DNA of 64,000 nt, taken from Methylocystis iwaonis. GTDB lineage: Bacteria > Pseudomonadota > Alphaproteobacteria > Rhizobiales > Beijerinckiaceae. The notes under the pieces are model-generated. The model worked only from the letters and a program-made list of their open reading frames with translations. It made no database searches and was not told the origin of the DNA. Where the stretch lies: the NCBI RefSeq assembly GCF_027925385.1, contig NZ_AP027142.1, forward strand, positions 1 to 64,000, written 5' to 3'. Shown one piece after another: positions 37,384-46,643 of the stretch (position 1 is its first letter; each line of letters begins with the position of its first letter). A program made the position numbers and the translations under genes.

Positions 37384-38166
37384 TCAGCCGAAGCGGCCGG
37401 TGATGTAATCCTGCGTGCGCTTTTCTCTCGGCCGGTTGAAGACGTCGTCCGTGTCGCCGAATTCGATGAGCTCGCCCAGATACATGAATGCGGTGTAGTC
37501 GGAGACGCGCACCGCCTGTTGCATATTATGGGTCACGATCGCGATCGTGTATCTCGTCGAGAGCTCCTCGATCAGCTCTTCGACCTTCGCCGTCGAGATC
37601 GGGTCCAGCGCGGAGCAGGGCTCGTCGAAGAGCATGACCTCGGGTTGGACGGCGACGCTGCGGGCGATGCACAGGCGCTGCTGCTGGCCGCCGGAAAGGC
37701 CGAGCCCGCTCGCCTGCAGCTTGTCCTTGACTTCGTCCCAGAGCGCCGCGCCGCGCAGCGCCTCCTCGACGCGGACATCCATATCGGCGCGCGACAATTT
37801 CTCGTAGAGGCGGATGCCGAAGGCGACGTTCTCGTAGATCGACATCGGGAAGGGCGTCGGCTTCTGGAAGATCATGCCGACGCGGGCGCGCAAGGCGTTG
37901 AGGTCGATCGCCGGATCGAGGATGTTCTCGCCGTCGAGCAGCACCTCGCCTTCCGCGCGCTGGCCCGGATAAAGGTCGTACATCCGGTTCAGCACGCGCA
38001 GCAACGTGGATTTGCCGCAGCCCGACGGGCCGATGAAGGCGGTCACCTTATGGGTGTGCAGCGACAAGGACACGGATTTCAGCGCGCGGGTGGCGCCGTA
38101 GTAGAAATCGAGGCTGCGAACCGAGATCTTGGTCGCGGACTGGTTCACCTGAGCGAGGGCGTTCAT
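37384..38166 (-). CDS. pstB: Phosphate ABC transporter ATP-binding protein
   Basis: A 260-residue ABC ATPase. Walker [10 protein letters not shown] near residue 45, signature [14 protein letters not shown] near 150, Walker [14 protein letters not shown] and H-loop IVTHNMQQA. It energises phosphate uptake through PstCA. ATG 38166 gives [20 protein letters not shown] and overlaps the pstA stop as ATGA, showing coupling; upstream in-frame sequence lies inside pstA. Confidence 0.96.
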   Translation of the reverse strand: MNALAQVNQSATKISVRSLDFYYGATRALKSVSLSLHTHKVTAFIGPSGCGKSTLLRVLNRMYDLYPGQRAEGEVLLDGENILDPAIDLNALRARVGMIFQKPTPFPMSIYENVAFGIRLYEKLSRADMDVRVEEALRGAALWDEVKDKLQASGLGLSGGQQQRLCIARSVAVQPEVMLFDEPCSALDPISTAKVEELIEELSTRYTIAIVTHNMQQAVRVSDYTAFMYLGELIEFGDTDDVFNRPREKRTQDYITGRFG

Positions 38167-39005
38167 TTCGATTTTCTCCGGCCGGCGCTCAGCGCGCGGG
38201 CTGTGATCGACAGGGCGAGAACGGCGAAGGTGATCAACAGGGCGCCCGTCCAGGCAAGCTGCTGCCAATCTTTGTAAGGGGACAGGGCGAACTGGAAGAT
38301 GACGACCGGCAGGCTCGCCATCGGCGCGTTGAGGTCGCTGCTCCAGAACTGGTTGTTGAGCGCGGTGAAGAGCAGCGGCGCGGTTTCGCCAGAGACGCGC
38401 GCCACCGCGAGCAGAATGCCCGTGACGAGACCCGCCTTGGCGGCGCGATAGGCCACTTTGCCGATGACGAGGGCGCGCGGCGCGCCGAGCGCGCTCGCGG
38501 CTTCGCGCATCGAGCCCGGCACCAGCAGCAGCATGTCCTCGGTTGTGCGCAGAACCACCGGGATGACGAGCAGCGCGAGGGCGACCGCGCCGGAGATGCC
38601 GGAGAAGTGCCCCATCGGCCCGACGAGCAGCGTGTAGACGAAGAGGCCGATGACGATCGACGGCGCGCTGAGCAGGATGTCGTTGATGAAGCGCACGACG
38701 ATGGTCAGCTTCGAGTAGCGGCCGTATTCCGCCATATAGGTGCCGGCGAGCATGCCGAGCGGCGCGCCGATGGCGACGCCGATGATGGTCATGACGAGCG
38801 AGCCGGCGATGGCGTTCAGCAGGCCGCCCTGGCTGCCGGGCGGCGGCGTCATCTGGGTGAAGACGGCGGGAGAAAGTCCGCGAAGCCCTTCGTAGAGAAG
38901 CGCGGCGAGGATCAGCAGCAGCCAGGTCAGGCCGAAGATCGCGGCCCCCCAGGCGAGGCTGGTCGCCATCGAATTGCGCCGGCGGCGCGTGGCGTAGAGC
39001 GACAT
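38163..39005 (-). CDS. pstA: Phosphate ABC transporter permease PstA
   Basis: A 280-residue inner-membrane permease with about six hydrophobic segments. The EAA loop reads [20 protein letters not shown] near 170. It forms the channel with PstC. The stop overlaps pstB by four bases and the start is 14 bases after pstC. It has a normal PstA length and layout, including the periplasmic N-terminal region [19 protein letters not shown]. Confidence 0.95.
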   Translation of the reverse strand: MSLYATRRRRNSMATSLAWGAAIFGLTWLLLILAALLYEGLRGLSPAVFTQMTPPPGSQGGLLNAIAGSLVMTIIGVAIGAPLGMLAGTYMAEYGRYSKLTIVVRFINDILLSAPSIVIGLFVYTLLVGPMGHFSGISGAVALALLVIPVVLRTTEDMLLLVPGSMREAASALGAPRALVIGKVAYRAAKAGLVTGILLAVARVSGETAPLLFTALNNQFWSSDLNAPMASLPVVIFQFALSPYKDWQQLAWTGALLITFAVLALSITARALSAGRRKSK

Positions 39006-39019
39006 GGGCGCGGGGCTCC

Positions 39020-40057
39020 TTAAGCCGACTTCCGCTCGATGCGCATCAGCATGTAACGCGCGATCGCCAGAACGATGAAGGTGATGACGAAGAGGATCAG
39101 GCCGAGTTCGATGAGCGCGGACGTGTAAATGTCGCCGACGGCCTCGGTGAATTCATTGGCGATGGTCGCGGAGATGGTGGTTCCCGGCGCGAGCAGCGAC
39201 GGCGAGATTTTATGGGCGTTGCCGATGACGAAGGTGACCGCCATCGTTTCGCCGAGCGCGCGGCCGAGGCCCAGCATGACGCCGCCGATGACGCCGACGC
39301 GCGTGTAGGGCAGAACCACATAGCGCATCAATTCCCATGTCGTGCAGCCCACGCCGATCGCCGCTTCCTTGAGGACCGGCGGCACGGTTTCGAAGACGTC
39401 GCGCGAGATGGAGGCGATGAAGGGCAGCACCATGATGGCGAGAATGAAGCCGGCTGTCAGCATGCCGATGCCATAGGGCGGACCGGCGAAGATCGAGGAC
39501 AGCACGGGCACGTCGCCAAAGAGCGAGATCAGGCCGGGCTGCACATGGGTCTGCACGAAAGGCGCGAAGACGAAGAGGCCCCAGATGCCGTAGATGATCG
39601 AGGGGATGCCGGCCAGAAGCTCGATGGCGACGCCGATCGGCCGGCGCAGCGCATGGGGGCAGAGCTCGGTCAGGAAGGTTGCGATGCCGATGCCGACGGG
39701 CACGGCGATGAGCATGGCGATGACCGAGGTTACGATCGTGCCGAAGATCGCCGGCAAGGCGCCGAAATTATCGGTGACGGGGTTCCACGCCTGCGAGAAC
39801 AGGAAACCCGGGCCGAAAGCCCTGATCGCCGGCAGCGAGCCGTGAACGAGCGAGACGATGACCCCGCCGAGGATGATGAGCACGATAACCGCGGCGGCGC
39901 GCGTCACCTGGAAAAAAATCCAGTCGAGCAACGCAATGCTCGAAAGCGCCTTAGTGCGGTCGACGACCGCTGGACGCGGCGCAGCGCTCTCCATTGCTAG
40001 CTCCGACATATTGCCCGCTCCATTCGATCCGCGTTGGGTGGGTTCGCTCGTCGTCAT
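39020..40057 (-). CDS. pstC: Phosphate ABC transporter permease PstC
   Basis: A 345-residue permease with a hydrophilic N-terminal ~40 residues and six or seven membrane segments. Characteristic PstC blocks are [38 protein letters not shown] and the EAA loop [20 protein letters not shown]. It pairs with PstA in high-affinity phosphate uptake. The start may be the first ATG (40057) or an internal ATG such as Met18 (MSELAMES...); the conserved region begins later. Two hairpins separate it from pstS. Confidence 0.94.
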   Translation of the reverse strand: MTTSEPTQRGSNGAGNMSELAMESAAPRPAVVDRTKALSSIALLDWIFFQVTRAAAVIVLIILGGVIVSLVHGSLPAIRAFGPGFLFSQAWNPVTDNFGALPAIFGTIVTSVIAMLIAVPVGIGIATFLTELCPHALRRPIGVAIELLAGIPSIIYGIWGLFVFAPFVQTHVQPGLISLFGDVPVLSSIFAGPPYGIGMLTAGFILAIMVLPFIASISRDVFETVPPVLKEAAIGVGCTTWELMRYVVLPYTRVGVIGGVMLGLGRALGETMAVTFVIGNAHKISPSLLAPGTTISATIANEFTEAVGDIYTSALIELGLILFVITFIVLAIARYMLMRIERKSA

Positions 40058-40068
40058 CGGTTACTCCT

Positions 40069-40126
40069 GACGCCGGTTCTCTCGAACCGGCGTCCATGGT
40101 CGCTGGCGGCTCATCATTGAGCCGCC
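40069..40126 (-). promoter_or_regulatory. Tandem intercistronic hairpins between pstS and pstC
   Basis: Hairpin one: perfect 10-bp arms GACGCCGGTT/AACCGGCGTC (40069-40094). Hairpin two: perfect 8-bp arms GGCGGCTC/GAGCCGCC (40105-40126). Neither has a T-run. They sit between the pstS stop and the pstC start, where partial termination or mRNA protection would give more PstS than permease. Confidence 0.75.
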
Positions 40127-40139
40127 GTTGATGCGCGGC

Positions 40140-41183
40140 TCAGTGCGCGAGCGGCTTGCCGTCCGCGCCCTTCACATTCGCCCAGCTCTTCTTGATCAGC
40201 TCGACGACCGGCTTCGGCATCGGGATATAGTCCAGCTCCTCGGCGGCCTTGGCGCCATTGGCGAAGGCCCAGCCGAAGAATTTCAGGGCTTCCGAAGCCG
40301 CAGCCTCGTCCTTCGAGTCCTTCGGGAGGAGGATGAAGGTCGCAGCCGAGATCGGCCAGGACTTGGCGCCCGGCTCATTGGTGATGATCTGGAAGAAGCC
40401 CGGGGACTTCGCCCAATCCGCGCTGGCGGCGGCGGCCTGGAAGCTTTCGACGCCCGGCGCGACGACCTTGCCGGCGGCGTTGATCATCTTGGTGTGGGTG
40501 AGCTTGTTCTGCTTGGCGTAGGCATATTCGACATAGCCGATCGCGCCCTTGGTGTTGGCGACGTTGTTGGCCACGCCTTCATTGCCCTTGGCGCCGATGC
40601 CGGCCGGCCATTCGACCGCCGAGTTCTCGCCGACCTTGGACTTCCAGTCCTCGGAGACCTTCGAGAGATAGTTGGTGAAGTTGAAGGTCGTGCCCGATCC
40701 GTCCGAACGATGGACGACGACGATCGGGGTCGAGCCGAGCTTCGCCTTCGGGTTGAGCTTCTTGATCGCGGCGTCATCCCAGCTCGTGATCTGGCCAAGA
40801 TAGATTTTCGCGATGGTCGCGCCGTCGAGGACGAGCTCGCCCGGCGTGACGCCGTCGAGATTGACGACCGGGACGATGCCGCCGATGACCTGCGGCCACT
40901 GGATGAGATTGGCGGCGTCGAGGTCTTCCGGCTTCAGCGGCTGGTCGGAGGCGCCGAAGGTCACGGTGCGGGCCTTGATCTGCTTGATGCCGCCGCCGGA
41001 GCCGATCGACTGATAGTTGAGGCCGTTGCCGGTGTCTTTCTTATAGGTCTCCGCCCATTTGGCGTAAATCGGATAAGGGAAGGTCGCGCCTGCGCCGGAG
41101 ATATCCAGCGCGAGCGCCGCGCCGGCCATGGTCGCGAGCGCCACCGTCGCGACGGCGGCGCGCTTGAAGAAGTTGGAGATCAT
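40140..41183 (-). CDS. pstS: Periplasmic phosphate-binding protein PstS
   Basis: A 347-residue exported protein with signal peptide ending in [10 protein letters not shown]. Phosphate-binding segments are [42 protein letters not shown] and the phosphate loop [20 protein letters not shown]. It captures phosphate for PstCAB. A Pho box lies about 90 bases upstream of the start, and it is followed by a hairpin pair then pstC. Confidence 0.96.
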   Translation of the reverse strand: MISNFFKRAAVATVALATMAGAALALDISGAGATFPYPIYAKWAETYKKDTGNGLNYQSIGSGGGIKQIKARTVTFGASDQPLKPEDLDAANLIQWPQVIGGIVPVVNLDGVTPGELVLDGATIAKIYLGQITSWDDAAIKKLNPKAKLGSTPIVVVHRSDGSGTTFNFTNYLSKVSEDWKSKVGENSAVEWPAGIGAKGNEGVANNVANTKGAIGYVEYAYAKQNKLTHTKMINAAGKVVAPGVESFQAAAASADWAKSPGFFQIITNEPGAKSWPISAATFILLPKDSKDEAAASEALKFFGWAFANGAKAAEELDYIPMPKPVVELIKKSWANVKGADGKPLAH

Positions 41184-41274
41184 TCGATGATCGCTTTCAG
41201 CTCGAGAATATTACACGAGAGGCGCGGAGCGCCTGTCACGCCCTAGTCCTTTAGCGGCCAGGCAAGAGAGTTTT

Positions 41275-41303
41275 GTGATAGTTTTATTACAGTACGATGA
41301 CAT
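41275..41303 (-). promoter_or_regulatory. PhoB binding site (Pho box) upstream of pstS
   Basis: On the minus strand three 7-base half-sites lie in register: ATGTCAT, then CTGTAAT, then CTATCAC, separated by CGTA and AAAA. This is the direct-repeat pattern (CTGTCAT with 4-base spacers, 11-base period) bound by PhoB. It lies about 92 bases before the pstS start and between pstS and phoR. Confidence 0.8.
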
Positions 41304-41332
41304 AAGAATTTCATATAAAAACAGCATTTTAG

Positions 41333-42394
41333 TCACTTTCCTTGAGCTTGGTCGATTGCCGGAAGCGTCACACGGAAGAGCGACCCCTCGCCCAAAGCGG
41401 ACTCTATGCCGAGCCGTCCGCGATGGCGCAGCACAATATGTTTGACGATCGCGAGGCCAAGCCCGGTGCCGCCTTTCGCGCGACTCTTGCCGGCGTCGAC
41501 CCGGTAGAAGCGTTCGGTCAAGCGCGGAATATGCTCCTGCGCCACGCCGGGGCCATGATCGCGCACCGAGAAGACGGCGGTCACGCCTTTGCGGGCCAGC
41601 GAAATTTCGACCGGCTCCGGCCCGTTTTCGCTTTGGCCGTATTTCAGCGCGTTTTCGATGAGGTTCTCGGCGATCCGCGCGAGCTCGTCGCGGTCGCCGG
41701 GGACGATGACATTAGGCTCGAGGTCGAGCGCCAGCGGAATGTTGTTTTCTTCCGCCATCGGCGTCAGCGTGTCGACGATATGCGCGACAAGCATGGTGAG
41801 ATCGACCGCTTCCGCCGGCCGCACATGCATATGCTGCTCGATGCGCGAGAGCGACAGCAGATCGTCGACGAGGCGCGCCATGCGTTGCGCCTGCTCGCGC
41901 ATGATGCTCAGAAATTTGTCGCGCGCGGCCGGATCGTTTTTCGCCGGACCCTGAAGCGTTTCGACAAAGCCGAGAAGAGAGGCGAGCGGCGTGCGCAATT
42001 CATGGCTGGCGTTGGCCACGAAATCGACGCGCATGCGTTCGACGCGATGCGCTTCCGTCAAGTCGCGCATACTGATCATGGCGGCGGTCGCGTAGCCGGG
42101 GAAGCGAATGGGCGCGATATGCGCCTCGAACCAGCGCTCGAGAGGAAGACGCTCCACCCATGAGGCTTTCTCGGCGTTTCCGCCGGCGAGCACGCGCATG
42201 GCGGCGTCGAGCATGTCCGGCGAACGCAGGCTACGCGACAAAGGTTCGCCGATGCGCAATGTCGGCGCAAGGACGCGGGCCGCCGCATTGAAGGCGAGCG
42301 CGTGAGTCTCCGCGTCGATGACGAAGACGGGCTCCGCCAGCGCGTCGATCACGGGGCCGAGCATGTCCTCGGCGGGCCATTTGAGGTGCGCCAT
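41333..42394 (-). CDS. phoR: Phosphate regulon sensor kinase PhoR, lacking an obvious membrane anchor
   Basis: A 353-residue histidine kinase. A PAS domain (about 14-120, VIDALAEPVFVIDAETHALA) is followed by HisKA with VANASHELRTPLASLLGFVE (His near 140), and the HATPase domain with ENLIENALKYG, DHGPGVAQEHIPRLTERFYR and GGTGLGLAIVKHIVLRHRG. PhoR of most bacteria starts with one or two membrane helices; I see none here, and only 24 bases separate it from the upstream gene, so this copy looks cytosolic. It phosphorylates PhoB under phosphate limitation. Order and context make the assignment firm. Confidence 0.92.
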   Translation of the reverse strand: MAHLKWPAEDMLGPVIDALAEPVFVIDAETHALAFNAAARVLAPTLRIGEPLSRSLRSPDMLDAAMRVLAGGNAEKASWVERLPLERWFEAHIAPIRFPGYATAAMISMRDLTEAHRVERMRVDFVANASHELRTPLASLLGFVETLQGPAKNDPAARDKFLSIMREQAQRMARLVDDLLSLSRIEQHMHVRPAEAVDLTMLVAHIVDTLTPMAEENNIPLALDLEPNVIVPGDRDELARIAENLIENALKYGQSENGPEPVEISLARKGVTAVFSVRDHGPGVAQEHIPRLTERFYRVDAGKSRAKGGTGLGLAIVKHIVLRHRGRLGIESALGEGSLFRVTLPAIDQAQGK

Positions 42395-42418
42395 GTGAAA
42401 ATCGCTTCCGGCTGAACG

Positions 42419-43480
42419 TCAGGTCCGTTCTTCGATGATGCGCGCCACGGCGTCGCGCAATGCGCCCCAGCGGCGCGCGCCCTCATCGGCGCCGAGCGTG
42501 GCGAGCGCGACGATGAAGGGCAGGAAATAATAGACGACGCGGAAAAGCAGCAGCGAGGCGAGAACGCTCTCCTGCGATGCGCCCGGCAGCGCATGCAACA
42601 TCGTGGCCTCGAAGACGCCGATGCCGCCCGGCGCATGGCTGACGACGCCGAGAATGCAGGCGAGGACATAGACGGCGAGGAAAGCCGTATAATCGAGGTC
42701 GACGCCTGCCGGCAGCAGCATGTAGAGCACGGCCGAGGCGGCGCAGAGATCGGCGACGCCGACGGCGAGCTGCTCGACGGTCGATCCCACGCCCGGCATT
42801 TCCAGCACATGGCCGCGCAGGCGGATGCGCCGCGGCTCGAGCGCCACCCAGGCGCCATAGCCGGCGACGGTCGCGAGGATGAGGACGCCGATCGCTGTGT
42901 GCAGCGGGGTGGGCAGGCGATCGAGCGCGGCGAGCGAGCCAGCCGCCTTCACCAGCGTGAAGCCGACGACCGCCGTCATGCCAAGCCAGAATGTGACGCC
43001 GGTGATCACCGTGAGATTGGCGACCTGCAGCGCGGTCATTCCGACGCGCGAATAAATCCAGTAGCGCACGGCCGCGCCGGTGACGATCGGAAAGCCGAGA
43101 TTGAAGGAGATGGCGTAGCTCGCAAAGGAGGCGAGCGCCGTCACGCGATAGGGCGACGTATGGCGGATCTGGCGAAGCGCCGAGACGTCATAGCCGGTGA
43201 GCGCGACGTAAGAGAGGACCGTGAAGAAAAGGGCGGCGAGAATCTGACCGCCGCTCGTCGCCGTCAGCGCCTCGGCGACGTCGGCGAAGCGGACATGCGA
43301 AAGGGTGTTGGCGAGGATATAGGCGGCGATCCCGAAGAGCGCGAGGCTGGCGAGGACGCCGAAAACATGGCTCGCCCCATGCGGAAGGCGCTCCTGCAGC
43401 GACTCGAAGAAATTCTTGCGCCGGACGACGGCCGGCAGGCCGGAGTGAGACGAAATGGCGAGGTCCTCGTCTTGTTGCAT
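42419..43480 (-). CDS. UPF0104/lysylphosphatidylglycerol-synthase-like membrane protein
   Basis: A 353-residue integral membrane protein with about eight hydrophobic segments. It belongs to the YbhN/AglD-type flippase-like family, shown by SFNLGFPIVTGAAVRYWIYS, VANLTVITGVTFWLGM and HAPGGIGVFEATMLHALPG. Members are thought to be lipid flippases or the membrane part of MprF; no catalytic domain is attached here. The substrate is unknown. It lies upstream of phoR with a 24-base gap on the same strand, so it may be co-transcribed with phoR. Confidence 0.82.
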   Translation of the reverse strand: MQQDEDLAISSHSGLPAVVRRKNFFESLQERLPHGASHVFGVLASLALFGIAAYILANTLSHVRFADVAEALTATSGGQILAALFFTVLSYVALTGYDVSALRQIRHTSPYRVTALASFASYAISFNLGFPIVTGAAVRYWIYSRVGMTALQVANLTVITGVTFWLGMTAVVGFTLVKAAGSLAALDRLPTPLHTAIGVLILATVAGYGAWVALEPRRIRLRGHVLEMPGVGSTVEQLAVGVADLCAASAVLYMLLPAGVDLDYTAFLAVYVLACILGVVSHAPGGIGVFEATMLHALPGASQESVLASLLLFRVVYYFLPFIVALATLGADEGARRWGALRDAVARIIEERT

Positions 43481-43602
43481 CTACCGCTCGTTGGAAGTGG
43501 GGCCGGTTCGCCACACGAGCGCCGGCCAAAGACTTCGTCCTGAAAAGATGACGTCAGAATGACGGGCAACCGCCTTTTAGCTTGGCGCTCGCGCCGGTCG
43601 AG

Positions 43603-45141
43603 TCAAGACAGGCCATGCACGAACCAGCGGGGAGCGTCCGTCTCCCGCCCGTAAAGCCCCTCGCGGAAGAGCCAGAACAATTGGCCGTTTTTATCCTGTG
43701 CGTGGAAATAATCCCGGGTAAATTGCTGCGGCGCATCGCCCCACCAGGGCGCCGCGATGCGCTCCGGCCCCTCGAAAGCGACGATTTCCCGCAGAACCCG
43801 CCGCCAGCGGAATTTGAGCGGCGGGCCGTCGGGAAAGAGCGCGATGGCCTCGATGGGCTCCGGACGCTCGAAAAGCCGCAGCGGCCGCATCGGGCTTTCC
43901 GCGCATTTTTCTGAATGGGGCAGAGGCGCGCCGAAGGCGGCCGGAACGGCGGCCACGGCGAATTCCGGCAGATGCGCGGCCTCCGGGTGAAGCCGCAGCA
44001 CGCGGCGCAGGCCGAGCCGCGCGCCGAGCCGGTCGAGAAGATCGCCGAGGTCTTCGTCGCTTCCGCCGCCGCGCGGCGGGGCGACGAAGGCCGTCTGCGG
44101 GGCCGCCGCGCTCTCGACCTCGGTCGCCGCAAGTTGCAGCACGTCGAAGCCATAGCCGGTGTCGAGCCCCTCCTCCGCCACCGCCGACAGGCGTTCGGCG
44201 AGGAGGGCGGCGAGGCGGGCGGGGTCGCGCAGCGGCCGGCTGGTTCCGGCCGCGATGCGTTTCACCGCGCCGTCGACGCGATAGAAAACCGCCTCCAACC
44301 GCCGCGCGCCGACGCCGGCGCGTTCGAGCATGGGGCACAGATCCGCGGCGAGGCGCGTCAGCGTCGCCGCGAGATCCTCCTGCCGGGTCAGCCCGTCGGG
44401 AAAGCGCCGCTCGGCGATGAAGGCCGGCGCCTCGAAGCGCGGCGTGATGGGGTCGCGGATGCGGCAGGTGAGCGCGTCGAGCCGCGTCAGCGCCTGGGCG
44501 CCGAAACGCGCGGCAAGGGGCGCGCGGGGCCGCTCGAGGAGATCGCCAATGTCGCGCAGACCGGCGCGGCGCATGCCGGCGAGGGCTTCCGCTTCGAGAC
44601 CCAGCGCGTCGATCGGGAAAGAAGCGGCGAGACGGTCGAGCTCTTCCTGCCGCGCCTGCGCGGCGACGAGGCGGGTGTCGGAAAAACGCGCCAGCGCCCG
44701 GGCGAGGGCCGGGCCCGGCGCGATGGCGGCGCGGGCGGTAAAGCCCAAAGCGCGCAGCCGGCTTTCGATGTCGCCGAGAAGCGCCGCCTCGCCGCCGAAA
44801 AGATGCGCGGCGCCGGTCACGTCGAGCAGCAGGCCGTCGGGCGGATCGGGCGCGGCGAGCGGGGTGAAGCGGCGGCCCCAGTCGGCGAGCCCCGTAACGA
44901 GCGCGGCGTCGGCTTTCGGGTTGGCCTCGGCAAGCGCCAGCGCCGGGCAGCGGGCGCGGGCGTCGGCAACCGCCATGCCGGGCGCGAGGCCGCGCTTTTG
45001 CGCCCGCGCGTCGACGGCGGTCAGGCGCTCCGCCCCCTTCACGCGGGCGTAGAGGGCGAAGGCCTCAGGCGCGACGCCGCGACGGCGCCGCAACAGGCGG
45101 TCGGTCGCGAGCCTCGGCAGGAAAACGCTCAGGAAACGCAT
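43603..45141 (-). CDS. imuB: ImuB, Y-family DNA-polymerase-like mutagenesis protein
   Basis: A 512-residue Y-family-like protein, beginning MRFLSVFLPRLATDRLLRRR, with VDARAQKRGLAPGMAVADAR, LLLDVTGAAHLFGGEAALL and LRDIGDLLERPRAPLAARFG. ImuB is the catalytically inactive clamp-binding hub that brings ImuA and DnaE2 to damaged DNA in the SOS response. The N-terminal catalytic acidic residues of active Y-polymerases appear missing, as expected for ImuB. The start overlaps the imuA end by 77 bases. dnaE2 is not next to it. Confidence 0.9.
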   Translation of the reverse strand: MRFLSVFLPRLATDRLLRRRRGVAPEAFALYARVKGAERLTAVDARAQKRGLAPGMAVADARARCPALALAEANPKADAALVTGLADWGRRFTPLAAPDPPDGLLLDVTGAAHLFGGEAALLGDIESRLRALGFTARAAIAPGPALARALARFSDTRLVAAQARQEELDRLAASFPIDALGLEAEALAGMRRAGLRDIGDLLERPRAPLAARFGAQALTRLDALTCRIRDPITPRFEAPAFIAERRFPDGLTRQEDLAATLTRLAADLCPMLERAGVGARRLEAVFYRVDGAVKRIAAGTSRPLRDPARLAALLAERLSAVAEEGLDTGYGFDVLQLAATEVESAAAPQTAFVAPPRGGGSDEDLGDLLDRLGARLGLRRVLRLHPEAAHLPEFAVAAVPAAFGAPLPHSEKCAESPMRPLRLFERPEPIEAIALFPDGPPLKFRWRRVLREIVAFEGPERIAAPWWGDAPQQFTRDYFHAQDKNGQLFWLFREGLYGRETDAPRWFVHGLS

Positions 45142-45982
45142 GACGAAACGCTACTCTTTCAGGATCGAAGGCGATGTCGCGCCATTGCGCCGGGTCGATC
45201 TCGCCCGGCGCGCCGAGAAGGCCGGCGCGGGCTTTGAGGACCCGCCGCCGCCACAGGAAGGGCGCCAGGGGAGAAAGCGGCGGGCGCGCCGCGGGGAGCG
45301 CAGACGAAGGGACCGGCGCAGATTTGGCGGCGATCTCGACGCGCAATTCGGCGGCGCTGGAGACGCGTCCGGCCGGCGCCCCCTGCGGCGCAAGAACGCC
45401 CAGCGCGCCGCCGCGCCTTGCGGCGAGCAGCAGGCGGCGCGAAGCGGCGAGGTCATAGAGGCGGGCGTCGAGAAAAGCCTCGGTGACGACCGCCGCGCAG
45501 CCCGGGCTTTTCAACGCCTCCTCCATGGCCCAGAGCGCCTCGCGCGGCCGGCGGACCCTGACGAGCGCGACGCGGGAAAGATCGACGCCCGCCGCCATGA
45601 GGCCGCGCCCATAGGGCAGGCCGAATTCGCGCGCGCTCATATCCTCGATGATGAAGACGAGCGCGCCGCCGCCGCGCGCCGCCTGCGCCCGCAACGCCAT
45701 GGCGAAGGCGAAGGCCGCCGCAGCGGGCGCGTCCGGCGGGCGGGCGGAGAAAATCTCGCTCAGGCCGCCGCGACGGGCGGCGAAAAGCGGCTCCAGAAAA
45801 TCATCGTCATTGCGAGCGCAGCGAAGCACTCCAGGGCCGCGATGAGGCTCTGGATTGCTTCGTCGCTGACGCTCCTCGCAATGACGGGGGGAGTCGCGCG
45901 CCGCCGTTGCATCCCGCGCCTCGATGGCGGCGATGCGGCGGCGCAAAAAGAGGATGCGTTCCGAAACGCCGCTCTGCGACAT
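45065..45982 (-). CDS. imuA: ImuA, SOS mutagenesis accessory protein with a translated repeat insert
   Basis: About 305 residues of the RecA-like ImuA family. GGLSEIFSARPPDAPAAAAF leads into the core, followed by GLMAAGVDLSRVALVRVRRP, REALWAMEEAL and ASRRLLLAARRGGALGVLAP. It works with ImuB and DnaE2 in translesion synthesis. Residues ~32-61 are encoded by a palindromic intergenic-type repeat (45805-45886), giving HCEERQRRSNPEP...CARND; the frame stays open. ATG 45982 was chosen, with a LexA box 44 bases upstream; upstream in-frame sequence is unlikely to be translated. Confidence 0.85.
   Translation of the reverse strand: MSQSGVSERILFLRRRIAAIEARDATAARDSPRHCEERQRRSNPEPHRGPGVLRCARNDDDFLEPLFAARRGGLSEIFSARPPDAPAAAAFAFAMALRAQAARGGGALVFIIEDMSAREFGLPYGRGLMAAGVDLSRVALVRVRRPREALWAMEEALKSPGCAAVVTEAFLDARLYDLAASRRLLLAARRGGALGVLAPQGAPAGRVSSAAELRVEIAAKSAPVPSSALPAARPPLSPLAPFLWRRRVLKARAGLLGAPGEIDPAQWRDIAFDPERVAFRHAFPERFPAEARDRPPVAAPSRRRA
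45805..45886. repeat. Palindromic repeat (family D) inside the imuA reading frame
   Basis: Terminal 12-base inverted arms CGTCATTGCGAG/CTCGCAATGACG and inner arms around CTGGATTGCTTC bound an 82-base element. The sequence type is a common alphaproteobacterial intergenic repeat. Here it lies entirely within imuA coding sequence and is translated in frame. Confidence 0.85.
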
Positions 45983-46025
45983 CGGTCCAAAAGCCCTGAT
46001 CTGGAGAGAGCGCCCCTCGGCGCGT

Positions 46026-46040
46026 GTTCGATATTTGTTC
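46026..46040. promoter_or_regulatory. LexA box upstream of imuA
   Basis: GTTCGATATTTGTTC fits the alphaproteobacterial LexA operator GTTC-N7-GTTC exactly. It lies 44 bases upstream of the chosen imuA start, which supports that start and SOS control of imuAB. Confidence 0.85.
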
Positions 46041-46229
46041 TCACCCGAGGAAGAGTCAAGCCGGATTCTAAGATCAGGGCAGACTATTGGAGCCATGCGC
46101 CCGATGGTTTGTCGGAAAAGCGACATTGCGCGTCGTCCATCCCAGAGCCCATTGGGCTTTCTAATCTTTTCGCGTCAGGAACAGGTTTTGCTTGCCTTGC
46201 GCCCGTATGTATTCCCTGCGAGGACCGAC

Positions 46230-46460
46230 ATGCCCCTTTACGCCTATGCCTGCAACGACTGCGAGGCCGAGTTCGAGCTTCTGGTGCGCGCTTCCGACAC
46301 CCCGCAATGTCCCGCCTGTGGGTCCGCCAAATTGACGCAGCAGGTGTCGCGCATCTGCAATGAAATCAAATATCCGGCCATCGCCCGCTCGTGGCGCCGC
46401 CGCGCGGCGGCCGAGGGCGATCTCTCCAATTTCAGCAAGGCCGAGCGCGGGAAGCTGTAA
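46230..46460 (+). CDS. FmdB-type zinc-ribbon regulatory protein
   Basis: A 76-residue protein of the FmdB family. It begins MPLYAYACNDCEAEFELLVR and has a second pair in PQCPACGSAKL, so two C-x2-C knuckles form a zinc ribbon. A basic C-terminal tail follows (ARSWRRRAAAEGDLSNFSKA). FmdB-like proteins were first linked to formamidase/amidase gene control, but their role is usually unknown. It is divergent from imuA and shares that promoter region. Confidence 0.85.
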   Translation: MPLYAYACNDCEAEFELLVRASDTPQCPACGSAKLTQQVSRICNEIKYPAIARSWRRRAAAEGDLSNFSKAERGKL

Positions 46461-46643
46461 GAGGGGCTCTTTCGCCCCTTCGCCGACCGGCCTCGGACAA
46501 CGGCCGCCCTGTCCGGCAACGAACCCTTGCGCGCTGAAAGCCGCTGAAAAACAGTGATCTTGCGCAGGGGGAGCGCTCAGCCTATCCCACTGTTGCGGTC
46601 AAGCGTTCGAGAGAGGAACGCGGCCCAGCGGAGGAGGCCAAGC

